From Candidatus Flexicrinis proximus (GTDB taxonomy: Bacteria > Chloroflexota > Anaerolineae > Aggregatilineales > Phototrophicaceae): 64,000 nt of DNA. Positions 27,403 through 35,732 of the stretch are shown one piece after another. Below the pieces are notes generated by a model. That model made no database searches and was not told the origin of the DNA. It saw only the letters and a list, made by a program, of their open reading frames with translations. The DNA lies in contig JADJQF010000033.1 of assembly GCA_016712885.1 (NCBI GenBank), positions 62,001 through 126,000 of the forward strand, read 5' to 3'. Positions within the stretch are counted from its first letter, which is position 1; every line of letters begins with the position of its first letter. Position numbers and translations under genes: made by a program.

Positions 27403-28827
27403 ATGAAATGGTTTTTACTGGCTTCAGGACTAATAGTCGTCGCGTTTCTCTCCGCGCTGATTGCCCCGGCCTCCGGGCAATCGACGCCCGCGCCGGAAGC
27501 CACGCCGGAGTTCTGGCCGCTGGCCTTCGACCCGGCCACCGTCACCGTCGACCCCGACGCCTTTACGCTGGTCTTTCAAGCCCCGCGCGAGTGTGCCGTC
27601 TCGCCGGATGAGTCCAGCGTCGTCCTGAACGGCATAGGCCTGTACGATCTCGCCACTGGCCATCCGCGCCTGGCATTCTCCGCGCCGTCCCATTTCAGCA
27701 GTGCGGCGCCGGTCATGTTGATCGAGGGGCAGGGCATCTATGACCTCGCCAGCGGCGAACAGCTTCTTGAGGTGACGACGCCGGATGCCTGGTTAGCCTA
27801 TGACGGGCGTTTCCTGGCTGACGGGACGACCCTTCATTACCTTCTCGACCCGCGGCAGATCAAATCGTGGGAACTCGGCGACGGAATACGCTACGCGCAG
27901 CCGCTGGTCGCCGACCGCTGGATTTTGGTGCCGAGCATTGTCACAGTGGATGGAAAGACATCGGTTACGAACCGCATCATCGACACCGCGACGGGTGAGC
28001 AGGCCGCCGGCGCGTTCGATTTTCTCAACCGCCTCAATGACAGCGTGGTCGCGATTCAGCAGGATGGGACACTGGTGGCCGTGAGCGGCGACGGTGTGTA
28101 TGACGCGCTCACCGGCGAGAAACGCTTCGATCTGGGCGAATATCTGCTGCTGCGGTTCAGCGACGATGGCACGCTGCTGATGGCGACGACCGAGACCGAA
28201 ACGCTGTTCCTCGACGCAGCGACCGGAGCCGAAACTGCGCGCCTTGCTGTCGGCCCAGAGGCGCGGGTCATGCAGGGCAATCTGGCTCAAGCCCTCCTGC
28301 TCTCTCCCGATAACCGGACCCTGCTCGTGCCAGAATATACCGAGGTCGTCGCTGACGGCGAGACGCGCTATCTCCCGCTGAACATCCGTCTGGTGGATGT
28401 CGGGACTGGAGAAACACGGGCGCAGCTCCCCGCCGGGAGCCAATACGCGTTCCTGAACGAGGGCCGTCTGCTCTTTGTCGCCCGACAGGGCGTCTTCAAC
28501 ACCGACACCGGCGCGCTGGTGGTCGCCATAACGAATCAGATTGCGTTCATGTCGGGGACCGGACGCTACATCATGGTGTTCGACGGCAACCTGACCAGGC
28601 TCCTTGATTCCGAAACAGGGGCGCTGCTCCACGAGTTTGAAGGCCCGTGGAGCGCCACGACCGAAGATGACCACTACATTCTGATCAGCGGGAAGGGTGT
28701 TTACGACACGGGGACGGGCGAGCTTGTCCTTGAGGCTCCGGCGCGTGGACTGCGCGGAAGTCGCAGCGGCACACTGGTCGTCGTCTCCGAACCCGGCGCC
28801 TGCGCCATCTACCGTGTGCCGCAGTAA
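27403..28827 (+). CDS. Exported beta-propeller-like repeat protein
   Basis: 474 residues with a signal peptide ('LASGLIVVAFLSALIAPASG'). The body has at least eight copies of a Tyr/Leu-Asp-x-x-Thr-Gly-Glu turn: 'YDLATGH', 'YDLASGE', 'YDALTGE', 'LDAATGA', 'VDVGTGE', 'FNTDTGA', 'LDSETGA' and 'YDTGTGE', spaced about 40-60 residues. This is the outer-strand turn of a PQQ/WD40-type propeller. No catalytic residues recognised; probably a secreted binding protein. It is probably the first gene of its transcript. Confidence 0.75.
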   Translation: MKWFLLASGLIVVAFLSALIAPASGQSTPAPEATPEFWPLAFDPATVTVDPDAFTLVFQAPRECAVSPDESSVVLNGIGLYDLATGHPRLAFSAPSHFSSAAPVMLIEGQGIYDLASGEQLLEVTTPDAWLAYDGRFLADGTTLHYLLDPRQIKSWELGDGIRYAQPLVADRWILVPSIVTVDGKTSVTNRIIDTATGEQAAGAFDFLNRLNDSVVAIQQDGTLVAVSGDGVYDALTGEKRFDLGEYLLLRFSDDGTLLMATTETETLFLDAATGAETARLAVGPEARVMQGNLAQALLLSPDNRTLLVPEYTEVVADGETRYLPLNIRLVDVGTGETRAQLPAGSQYAFLNEGRLLFVARQGVFNTDTGALVVAITNQIAFMSGTGRYIMVFDGNLTRLLDSETGALLHEFEGPWSATTEDDHYILISGKGVYDTGTGELVLEAPARGLRGSRSGTLVVVSEPGACAIYRVPQ

Positions 28828-28921
28828 ATGCCAACAGGTCAGGCGAATACCCCGGAATTGGACGTGTTCACTTCGGCCCGACGGCGTTAGAGTCTGTCCT
28901 TTACTATAAGGAGGCTCAACT

Positions 28922-29407
28922 ATGGACGCTCAAATCGCCCGTGTCCGCGACCGCCACATCCTGATGCTCAAGCGCACCTCAGGCATCCTCGCCAGCATCG
29001 TCGATTACGCCGACCCCGCCGATCTGCGCATCAAGCGCGACGGCCCCGAGGGCTGGACTCCGCTCGACATCATCTGCCACCTGCGCGACCTCGAAGGCCT
29101 GTTCATCCGCCGCGCGCAGTCGGTCATTACCGAGCATAATCCCACCTTCATCACCTACAACGTCAACCAGCTCGTGATCGACCATAACTATGCCGAGCAA
29201 GACCCGCATGAAGCCCTCGCCGCTTTTCTTGACGAGCGCGAGTCGCTGATCGAGGTCTTCGAAGGCATCCGCGACGACTCGTACTGGTCGCGTTCCGGCG
29301 TCCATCCCGCCTACGGTCCGCAGACCTTGCTCGATGTCCTCATGCACGTCCCGCACCACGATCTCGACCACATCGAGCAAATGACCCGCGTTCTCGCACA
29401 GGAGTAA
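28922..29407 (+). CDS. DinB-family protein (paralog 1)
   Basis: 161 residues of the four-helix DinB/YfiT-like fold. The region 'KRDGPEGWTPLDIICHLRD' contains the His near residue 58, and 'MHVPHHDLDHIEQMTRV' near the C-terminus supplies the other His residues of the family's divalent-metal site. Members act as metal-dependent transferases using thiols such as bacillithiol or mycothiol, or have unknown roles. AAGGAGG precedes the ATG. Its TAA overlaps the start of the next gene, its paralog. Confidence 0.85.
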   Translation: MDAQIARVRDRHILMLKRTSGILASIVDYADPADLRIKRDGPEGWTPLDIICHLRDLEGLFIRRAQSVITEHNPTFITYNVNQLVIDHNYAEQDPHEALAAFLDERESLIEVFEGIRDDSYWSRSGVHPAYGPQTLLDVLMHVPHHDLDHIEQMTRVLAQE

Positions 29408-29907
29408 TGATGACCGACCCGCTCGTTCTCGATATCCTCAAGCGCATGCGTACCCGCCATCTTCTGCTCATGCGCCGCTCGATGAAGACGCTCCGCCATG
29501 TCGTCCGCACTGCCGATCCGGCCGCACTCAAGACCAAACGCGACGGCCCGGAGGGCTGGACCCCCATCGTAATCCTCGGCCACCTGCGCGACTTCAACGC
29601 GATCTTCTACAAGCGCGCCCGTCAGATTGTCGAGGAAGACCGTCCGGTCCTCACGCCTTACAACCATCTGCAAATGGTCATCGACCACAAGTACGCCGAG
29701 CAGGACCCGCTCGCGGTGATCGAGGACATGGCCGCCGAGCGCGAACGCATGGCCGCCTTCTACGAATCGCTTTCGCTGGAACAGTTGCTGCGCGTGGCGA
29801 TCCATCCCGAGGACGGCGAGCGTCCGCTCTATGACTTCATGATGCAGGTCGGCCATCACGACAACGACCATCTCGAACAGCTCACGCGCGTATTGGCGCA
29901 GGCCTAG
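29407..29907 (+). CDS. DinB-family protein (paralog 2)
   Basis: 166 residues, sharing with the upstream paralog 'TKRDGPEGWTPIVILGHLRD' and a C-terminal 'VGHHDNDHLEQLTRVLAQ' with the metal-binding His cluster. It clearly arose by tandem duplication. ATG 29407 overlaps the preceding TAA by one base; ATG 29410 is equally possible, with CAGGAG upstream. Translational coupling of the pair is expected, and DinB proteins often form dimers, so a heterodimer is possible. Substrate unknown. Confidence 0.85.
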   Translation: MMTDPLVLDILKRMRTRHLLLMRRSMKTLRHVVRTADPAALKTKRDGPEGWTPIVILGHLRDFNAIFYKRARQIVEEDRPVLTPYNHLQMVIDHKYAEQDPLAVIEDMAAERERMAAFYESLSLEQLLRVAIHPEDGERPLYDFMMQVGHHDNDHLEQLTRVLAQA

Positions 29908-29909
29908 CG

Positions 29910-30386
29910 ATGGAGCCCGAGCTGCCGCCCAGCCACGCCAGCGCCGCCGATACGGAGTGGGGGACCAGTCCCTCCTATCCTGAAGCCTTGCAGCAGGTCG
30001 TCCGCTGGAAGATCCTCGCCGGCGGCAATCTCTTCGGTCAGGCGTTCGGTGTGCCGCAAAAGGACGTCCTGATGGGCGTCCTTGATCTCGATCCGGGCGG
30101 CTATTACCCGTTCCACGCCCATCCCGCGCCCGAGATGTATTACGTCGTCAGCGGCACGGCGCAGTGGTCGGTCGGCGACGAGACCTTCACCGCCGCCCCC
30201 GGCATGGCGATCTATCACCCGCCCAACACCCCGCACCGCATGGTCAACACCGGCGCCGAAACCCTGCACACCGTCTGGTTCTGGTGGGCGCCGGAGGGCC
30301 GGTCCGAAGCGCTGCACGGCGCGATCACACTGCTGGAGGACATGCCCCTGCCGCCCGCCCCGGACGGTTTCCGGAGTTCGCGCTAA
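29910..30386 (+). CDS. Cupin-domain protein
   Basis: 158 residues with one cupin barrel. Motif 1 reads 'YYPFHAHPAPEMYYVVSG' (His-x-His, later Glu) and motif 2 'GMAIYHPPNTPHRMVN' (His), giving a complete 3-His/1-Glu metal site. The extra N-terminal region resembles that of DMSP-lyase-like and sugar-binding cupins, but substrate is not readable. It starts one base after the second DinB stop and is part of the same operon. Confidence 0.85.
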   Translation: MEPELPPSHASAADTEWGTSPSYPEALQQVVRWKILAGGNLFGQAFGVPQKDVLMGVLDLDPGGYYPFHAHPAPEMYYVVSGTAQWSVGDETFTAAPGMAIYHPPNTPHRMVNTGAETLHTVWFWWAPEGRSEALHGAITLLEDMPLPPAPDGFRSSR

Positions 30387-30466
30387 CCGGTGTCGCCGGG
30401 AGTCTGTGGCGCGGCACACGATGCGGTATAGTCTCCGCAAACAGCCACAGTCTGGGGACGCCGCGC

Positions 30467-31351
30467 ATGGAACTCGACCGCGATCAACTGCAAAAAGACA
30501 TCCTCGCCCTCTACACCCGCGAGCACGCCGAACTGGGCGTGAGGGGAACTTTCGACCACCTTGAACGCGGCCGCCAGTGGGACTTATCCGGCACACTGCG
30601 GGACGGGGGCGTATTGGTCTTCCCGCATGCCGGCGTGAAGGACTGCGGCTACCAGATCGCCGCCTGCGTCCATGCCGCGCTGGACAGTGGCGCCGACAAG
30701 GTCGTGGTCATCAGCGTGCTGCACGCCTTCACCGCCGATATGGAAGCCGCCCGCCGCAAGGTCGCCGCCGGTGGCAGCCCGTCCGAGTGGCCGTTCTGGG
30801 GCATTCAGGGCTCGGACCTACCCGACAGCCGGCAGGAGTGGACCAAAGACCACGCCCTAATGAGCTGGCGCCACTTCTGGAACGCCGAGGTCAAGCGCCG
30901 CGGCCTCCCGCCGGAACGGACGCCGCAGGTCTATGAGCGCTATCCGTATCTCGCCGGCGGCCATCCTGAATTTCTGCCCGGTATCATGGAACTCGCCAGG
31001 CTCGCAAAGGACGCCGTGATCGTCTCCACCGCCGACCCGTTCCATCATGGCATCGGCTACGGTGACGCGCCGGAAAACTCGTTCGACCACGACGCCACCG
31101 GACTCGCCCGCGCCCAGGCCATCATCGAGGACGGCATCCGCATCCTCGGCTCCGGCGATTACTGGGGCTATAACCAGCACTGTGTCACCGCCAAATCCGA
31201 CCACCGCGACGCCGGCCAGGTCTTCCGCTACCTGCGCGGCCCCATGACCGGCCGTGTCGTAGACATCACCTATTCCGATGCCGATGCCCTCTACAAGGCG
31301 CCGCCGCCCACCTGGGTCGCCGCCCCGCTCGTCGAGTGGAAGTTGGGCTGA
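30467..31351 (+). CDS. Memo-like metal-binding protein
   Basis: 294 residues. The pattern of potential metal residues follows the Memo/AmmeMemoRadiSam-B family: 'FPHAGVKDCGYQIA' (His near 52), 'VISVLHAF' (His near 87), 'STADPFHHGIGYG' (Asp and His near 190) and 'YNQHCVTAKSDHRD' (His-Cys near 245). Overall similarity is remote, and the usual 'Gly-Pro-Ser-His' is altered, so this is a divergent branch. ATG 30467 follows GGGGACGC. It sits after the DinB-DinB-cupin cluster, 80 bases from the cupin stop. No radical-SAM or AMMECR1 partner is in view. Confidence 0.65.
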   Translation: MELDRDQLQKDILALYTREHAELGVRGTFDHLERGRQWDLSGTLRDGGVLVFPHAGVKDCGYQIAACVHAALDSGADKVVVISVLHAFTADMEAARRKVAAGGSPSEWPFWGIQGSDLPDSRQEWTKDHALMSWRHFWNAEVKRRGLPPERTPQVYERYPYLAGGHPEFLPGIMELARLAKDAVIVSTADPFHHGIGYGDAPENSFDHDATGLARAQAIIEDGIRILGSGDYWGYNQHCVTAKSDHRDAGQVFRYLRGPMTGRVVDITYSDADALYKAPPPTWVAAPLVEWKLG

Positions 31352-31359
31352 CGAGAAGC

Positions 31360-31502
31360 ACGCCGGGCTCCTGCCCCGCACCCCGTCACTTTATAACTGT
31401 AAAAACATCCCGTTCCGGTTTGTCGGAACGGGATGTTTTTAGATGAGGGAGTCCAGAGGGGCCATGCCCCTTTGGCGGGGGGTTGGGGGCAGCGCCCCCG
31501 CA
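31360..31502 (+). repeat. Poly-hairpin repeat, copy I, with embedded terminator
   Basis: Begins CGGGCTCCTGCCCCG, but the central long hairpin is replaced by a perfect 17-bp terminator stem (31401-31440). It then resumes with GGGAGTCCAGAGGGGCCATGCCCCTTTGG and GGGGGCAGCGCCCCC. Located between convergent genes. Confidence 0.75.
31401..31440. terminator. Bidirectional rho-independent terminator
   Basis: Stem AAAAACATCCCGTTCCG with loop GTTTGT and a perfectly complementary arm ending in TTTTT. It reads as a terminator from both strands and serves the convergent Memo-like and PucR genes. Confidence 0.92.
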
Positions 31503-31512
31503 ACCAATCGCC

Positions 31513-33165
31513 CTAGCTCAGGCTCAGCAGCCGCCGGATCGTCAGTGCCAGATGCAGCGCCAGGCGCGTCTCCGGCCGGTCAAGGTCGATGCCGGCGATT
31601 TCGTTGATGCGGTTCATCCGGTAGAGCAGGGTATTGCGGTGCACGATCAGCTGCTCCGCCGTCTGGCTCAAATTGCCGTGACAGTTGAAGAACGCTTCGA
31701 GCGTCTTGATCAGGTCGGCGTTCTGGCGCTGGTCGTAATCCAGCAGTTGACCCAGCGTCGTCTGGCAGAAATCCGTCAGCTTGTCGTGGTCGGTCAGGTT
31801 CAAAATCAGTTGGTAGACGCCCAGGTCGCCGATGAACAGCGGGGTGTCTGTCTGCAGCCGCCGCGCCAGTTCCAGCGCCTGCGACGCGTCGCGGAAGCTG
31901 TTGCGCCACGTCCCGACCTCGCGCGCCAGTTGGCCCAGCCCGATGGCGATCCGGTTTTGCGGGAACTGCCGGTGGATTTCGTCGCTCAGCGTCTTAGCCA
32001 GCTTCAGGCTGCTGTCGATCGGATGATCGCCGCTGGTCGCGTGGAACACCAGCACCTGATTCTCCGGCTCGCGCAGCCAGACCAGCGCCGGCGCGCGTTG
32101 TGACGTGACCACGCTGTTGACCAGCGTTTCCAGCCGCCGCAGCGAAGGCGACTTGTCGCCCTGCCACGCCAGCAGGATTGCGATATGCGGTTGCTGCATA
32201 TCATGGTCGAAGCGCTCGCCCTGCTTGATGGCTTCCTGCTGGCTCACGTCGCCATTCAGCAGCCGCTCAAGGAACGTGCCGCGCAGGCGCTTCTCCGTGT
32301 CGTTGATCGCCTTGGCTTTCGCCATCTCCAGCCCGCAGGCCGCCGCGCCGTGTTCGACCACCAGCGCGTCGATCTCGTCCAGATCGGTTTCAAGCCCGAT
32401 AATCGACAGGTAGCCGCGACCGATGTCGTTGGTCACCACCGGCGCCACCAGACGCGCCAGCCCCGGCAGGCTCATCGCTTGCAGCAGGGCGGGCTGGTCG
32501 ATGTCGCTGACCTTATGCCGGTCCTGCATCTCTACCGGCAGGTTCTTCTGCTCGCGCAGGAACCCCTCGATCGAATCCCAGGCCCCCACCAGCTGCGGGT
32601 GCGGTTTGGTCACCAGCGTTTGCAGCCGCTTGTCCTGCAGCACGACCGCCTTGTTGGTCAGCCGCGCGATCGCCTCGATCAGCTCAGGCAGCCCTTCGTT
32701 GCGCGCCGTGATTTCGGTGAGCTGCCGGTAAATCTGCTGGCCCCGGCGTTCAAGCTGGCCCTTGCGGTCCACCAGCAGCGAGATCAGCGATTTCTCGACG
32801 ATCCGTGCCCGGCTGTTGGGCGGCAGCAGGATCACCGGCACCCCGTAAGCCTTCGCCTCGGCCAGCGCCGACGGCGACACCGCCTCGTGGAACACCAGCG
32901 CCGAGACTTTCGTCTCCGACGCCCAGCGCACCAGCTCGACATCGGTCGTCTTGCGGATGGTATTGCTTTCCATCGGCGCCACAAACACCATTTCGCCCGC
33001 CTGCACCTGCTTGTGCACCGGGTCGTCCTGTGGATAGATCACCGATGCCCAAACCACCGGACGGTTGAGCAGCCCTTCGCCGGCCAGCACGCGCGATTCG
33101 AGCGGCAAAGCCAGCTTACGGCATTCTTCAATAGTTACGCGGTTGTTTTCGTTGGGAGTATCCAC
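31513..33165 (-). CDS. PucR-family transcriptional regulator
   Basis: 550 residues in PucR order: an N-terminal PucR ligand domain (about 10-130, 'EGLLNRPVVWASVIYPQDDP'), a central GGDEF-like/CdaR region and the C-terminal PucR helix-turn-helix ('FFNCHGNLSQTAEQLIVHRNTLLYRMNRI'). Such proteins activate or repress purine or amino-acid catabolic genes in response to metabolites. Its target is not apparent; no purine gene lies nearby. ATG 33165. Confidence 0.92.
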   Translation of the reverse strand: MDTPNENNRVTIEECRKLALPLESRVLAGEGLLNRPVVWASVIYPQDDPVHKQVQAGEMVFVAPMESNTIRKTTDVELVRWASETKVSALVFHEAVSPSALAEAKAYGVPVILLPPNSRARIVEKSLISLLVDRKGQLERRGQQIYRQLTEITARNEGLPELIEAIARLTNKAVVLQDKRLQTLVTKPHPQLVGAWDSIEGFLREQKNLPVEMQDRHKVSDIDQPALLQAMSLPGLARLVAPVVTNDIGRGYLSIIGLETDLDEIDALVVEHGAAACGLEMAKAKAINDTEKRLRGTFLERLLNGDVSQQEAIKQGERFDHDMQQPHIAILLAWQGDKSPSLRRLETLVNSVVTSQRAPALVWLREPENQVLVFHATSGDHPIDSSLKLAKTLSDEIHRQFPQNRIAIGLGQLAREVGTWRNSFRDASQALELARRLQTDTPLFIGDLGVYQLILNLTDHDKLTDFCQTTLGQLLDYDQRQNADLIKTLEAFFNCHGNLSQTAEQLIVHRNTLLYRMNRINEIAGIDLDRPETRLALHLALTIRRLLSLS

Positions 33166-33222
33166 GCAGTCCCTACGCCGTCGTGATGAAGTCGAGTTTT
33201 GAAAATTATTTCCGCCTGCCGC

Positions 33223-33627
33223 TTATCCCTCGCCGGTAATCAGCCCGAAGCCGATCACGCCGGCGAACACCAGCAGGGTAAATCCAATCAAATCGCGGGT
33301 GGGGTCCATCTGGCTCCCGTAGTAAACGGAGACCAGCATCAGCGACCCGCCGATCCAGATCACCGGCGCGACCCGCCAGCCGCGCGAATATTGATACAGG
33401 CCCGACCCGAACAGGATCACCGCGCCAGCCAGCGGCGCGATCCAGTTCGGCACGGCGGCGCCTTCTGGCAGCAGGTACAGCACCGCGAATACGCCCACCA
33501 GCAGCGCCCACGTCATGCGCTCGACACGTGCTTCGTCGTAGCTCTTGCGCTTGCCCTCGCGGTACTGCGATTGCGCGTTGTTTGACCGTGTACTGCGTCG
33601 TGTGCTGGTGCGCCGGCGTGCTGCCAT
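33223..33627 (-). CDS. Small membrane protein of unknown function
   Basis: 134 residues from ATG 33627, with AGGAGGGG five bases upstream. The N-terminal 40 residues are strongly basic (Arg/Ser/Lys) and cytoplasmic in character. Four hydrophobic segments follow: 'MTWALLVGVFAVLYLLPEG', 'NWIAPLAGAVILFGSG', 'VAPVIWIGGSLMLVSVYY' and 'LIGFTLLVFAGVIGFGLI'. No family recognised. Its start region abuts the truncated toxin island. Confidence 0.75.
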   Translation of the reverse strand: MAARRRTSTRRSTRSNNAQSQYREGKRKSYDEARVERMTWALLVGVFAVLYLLPEGAAVPNWIAPLAGAVILFGSGLYQYSRGWRVAPVIWIGGSLMLVSVYYGSQMDPTRDLIGFTLLVFAGVIGFGLITGEG

Positions 33628-33648
33628 GCCCCCTCCTGCCCCTGCAAT

Positions 33649-34767
33649 GTGAGAATTGTAACAGACAAGGGGGCAAATTGCAGTAAGTTCGCGTGGGGCG
33701 GCCCGGCCTCGACGTTCAACCCCTACCTCTACGTCCGCGGCAACCCGGTCAACCTGACCGATCCGAGCGGCAGGCTTCCGCTCTTCCTGATCCCGGTGCT
33801 CGCTGCGGCGGCAGGCGCAGTACTCAATGGCGGCGCGCATGCAGCCTCACAACTGCTCAATGGCGTGCCGGCACATTGCCTCGATTGGAGCGCGATCGGA
33901 CGAGCCGCCGGTGAAGGGGCCGTCCTCGGCCTGGCGAGCTTCGCCATTGGCGCAGGCGTCGGCGCGCTCGGATTCTCTGGATTATCGGCTGCTGTTGCCG
34001 GCGAAGCAGGCGAGTTTGGCTTTGGCTATGCCTATGATCGCCTGAACGGATACGATCATGACACGGCGCTGCACAATAACCTGATCGGCCTCGGCATTGG
34101 CGCAGGGTTGGGGTTGGCAGGCTGGGCGTTCTCCGGAGGACTGCGAAACGCCGATTTCAATGCATCGCACTCGCACATCGACGAGGTTCTCGACCCGCAC
34201 TCTATGAATGCGGATCCCACCGCGCCACGATTGGGCAGAAGCGTTGACGACGCGAACGCGCCGCGCTACCGTTCTGACGGCGGGGGCTGCGTTAACAGCT
34301 TCAGCGCAGAGACGACGGTCGTCACCGCCGACGGCGACGCCGCGATCAGTACCATTTCAGAAGGCGACCTCGTCCTTGCTTATAACGAAACGACCGGCGA
34401 GATCGGCGAGTATGTCGTCACGGACACGATCTCACACGTCGATCAGACGGTCGTGCTGCTGACCCTCGACGGCGAGACGCTGACGACCACCGCCGAGCAT
34501 CCCTTCTACACCACCTCCGGCGAGTGGGTCGACGCCGGCGACCTCGAAATCGGCGATGAAGTCGTGTCGCTTGACGGCAACGGCACAGTCGAGTCGATTG
34601 CGGTTGTGGTTGACCCGCAGCCGATGTACAACCTAACGGTCGATGAAGCGCACACCTTCTTCGTCGGCGACGGCGATTGGCTGGTGCATAATGCCCAATT
34701 CTGCCCCGGGCGGGAGAAATTGGTGACCACTGGGATAACAGGTATCACGGTAAACCAGACGGCCTGA
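33649..34767 (+). CDS. Truncated RHS/polymorphic-toxin protein with Hint domain
   Basis: Homologous sequence starts near 33690 with the RHS core ending 'STFNPYLYVRGNPVNLTDPSG', so the large N-terminal RHS barrel is missing; the GTG at 33649 is only the first in-frame start. A Gly/Ala-rich linker (about 45-210) follows, then a pretoxin Hint domain: Cys214 in 'GGCVNSFSAETTVV', 'TTTAEHPFYTTSG' and the C-terminal 'DGDWLVHNA' splice/cleavage site. Hint domains autocleave to release the C-terminal toxin. Shortly after 'VHNA' the frame shifts; the toxin continues in another frame (34692-35072). Confidence 0.8.
   Translation: MRIVTDKGANCSKFAWGGPASTFNPYLYVRGNPVNLTDPSGRLPLFLIPVLAAAAGAVLNGGAHAASQLLNGVPAHCLDWSAIGRAAGEGAVLGLASFAIGAGVGALGFSGLSAAVAGEAGEFGFGYAYDRLNGYDHDTALHNNLIGLGIGAGLGLAGWAFSGGLRNADFNASHSHIDEVLDPHSMNADPTAPRLGRSVDDANAPRYRSDGGGCVNSFSAETTVVTADGDAAISTISEGDLVLAYNETTGEIGEYVVTDTISHVDQTVVLLTLDGETLTTTAEHPFYTTSGEWVDAGDLEIGDEVVSLDGNGTVESIAVVVDPQPMYNLTVDEAHTFFVGDGDWLVHNAQFCPGREKLVTTGITGITVNQTA
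34519..34699 (+). repeat. Hint 3'-end repeat, copy 1
   Basis: Coding sequence for the last 60 residues of the Hint domain. It is nearly identical, without gaps, to 35734-35914; only about a dozen bases differ. Direct repeat flanking the first toxin/immunity cassette. Confidence 0.9.
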
Positions 34768-35072
34768 AAACTGGGTTATATGAGTATCGGAGTGGAGGAG
34801 ATGGTAACTGGTACGTTGGAATGACTTGGGGAGAAAGTCTTGGCGCAAGACTAAACTCTAAGAAACCTAACTTTGGCAATGATTGGAACAATATCCATTA
34901 TTCCAATATAGAGTTCCCCAAATACGGAGTCAATCGCAGAGCAGAAAGAGTCCGTATGGAGCAGATTATGGCAGAGTTAGGGATAAATCAAGTGGCGAAC
35001 GCCACACCGAAGAGGATTAGGCAAGTTGCTACGCGACAAATGGCAATTGACTTTATGCAGTCAGGTGACTGA
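34692..35072 (+). CDS. GIY-YIG-like nuclease toxin domain (out of frame with Hint)
   Basis: The open frame from 34692 yields 'GLYEYRSGGDGNWYVGMTW' then 'LGARLNSKKP', matching the GIY-YIG layout: Gly-x-Tyr, Tyr-x-Gly, a following Arg, and later Glu in 'RMEQIMAELG' and Asn in 'NATPKR'. These are the catalytic positions of GIY-YIG endonucleases, which here would serve as a DNA-cleaving toxin released by the Hint domain. A single base change in CCCCGGGCGGGAG (near 34705-34722) would join it to the Hint frame. Base composition is lower in GC than the Hint region, as usual for swapped toxin tips. Confidence 0.65.
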   Translation, partial: CPILPRAGEIGDHWDNRYHGKPDGLKTGLYEYRSGGDGNWYVGMTWGESLGARLNSKKPNFGNDWNNIHYSNIEFPKYGVNRRAERVRMEQIMAELGINQVANATPKRIRQVATRQMAIDFMQSGD

Positions 35073-35208
35073 ATGGAAGTACCGGGATGGCCAAAATGGC
35101 TTCAGCTACCTGAGAATATGGTGGAATTGCCCAAAGGGATAAAATAGGGTGTAAGCTACAATTTCACCTTCTAGCACAACTTGCCGCTATTTTGTGTGGA
35201 GGACCTGG

Positions 35209-35600
35209 ATGGGAACGTGGGGAGTGGGAAACTTCAGATCTGACGAAGCAAAAGACGTCCTAGCGGTATGGATTCAGAAGATTGTCGACGAGATTCAAGC
35301 GACTTTCAAATTGAAGATGAACTTGAATTGTATCAACTTGGCGAAAGCCACTGTTTAGCAAATACGGATATCTTGGGAACCTTGCACGATCATTATCACA
35401 AATATCCCGATCTTGATGTTGAAACCGTAAGGATCTGGAAAGACAACTACCTTACCCTCTTCGGTCAATTGTTCGATGAGCCTAGTGGAATCGACAGTGA
35501 GGATGAGTTTTTTGTCAAACGCAAAGGTGTAGTCAAGGATACATTTGCAAGACTAGAAAGGATCTTGCAGCAGAATAAGGAACTTTACGACAATAGCTAG
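35209..35600 (+). CDS. Putative immunity protein, DUF4259-like, frame-interrupted
   Basis: ATG 35209 has GGAGGA five bases upstream and reads 'MGTWGVGNFRSDEAKDVL', the typical DUF4259 N-terminus. The frame then closes early, but from about 35295 another frame continues with 'IEDELELYQLGESHCLANTD' and ends at 35600. Adding one A in the CAAATTG at about 35293-35299 restores a single protein of about 130 residues. Position directly 3' of a toxin tip is where cognate immunity genes lie. Low GC. Pairing with the GIY-YIG-like toxin is inferred from position. Confidence 0.55.
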
Positions 35601-35610
35601 AAGTGTGTAG

Positions 35611-35715
35611 TTAACCTTTTTTGACAACAAAATTGACGAACAGATAGAGGGTGTCGGTAGGACGACGACCGCCCTGGTGCGACCGTTCGGTGTTGTAGTA
35701 CAGCGGCCTCGGGCA
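35611..35715 (-). pseudogene. Integrase-core transposase C-terminal scrap
   Basis: The minus strand reads 'LYYNTERSHQGGRRPTDTLY', which matches the conserved C-terminal 'YNxxRPHQG' end of IS481/IS3-type rve transposases. Only about 30 residues remain and no terminal repeat is visible. It marks past insertion-sequence activity between the two toxin cassettes. Confidence 0.55.
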
Positions 35716-35732
35716 CATTCCTGACCCATGAC

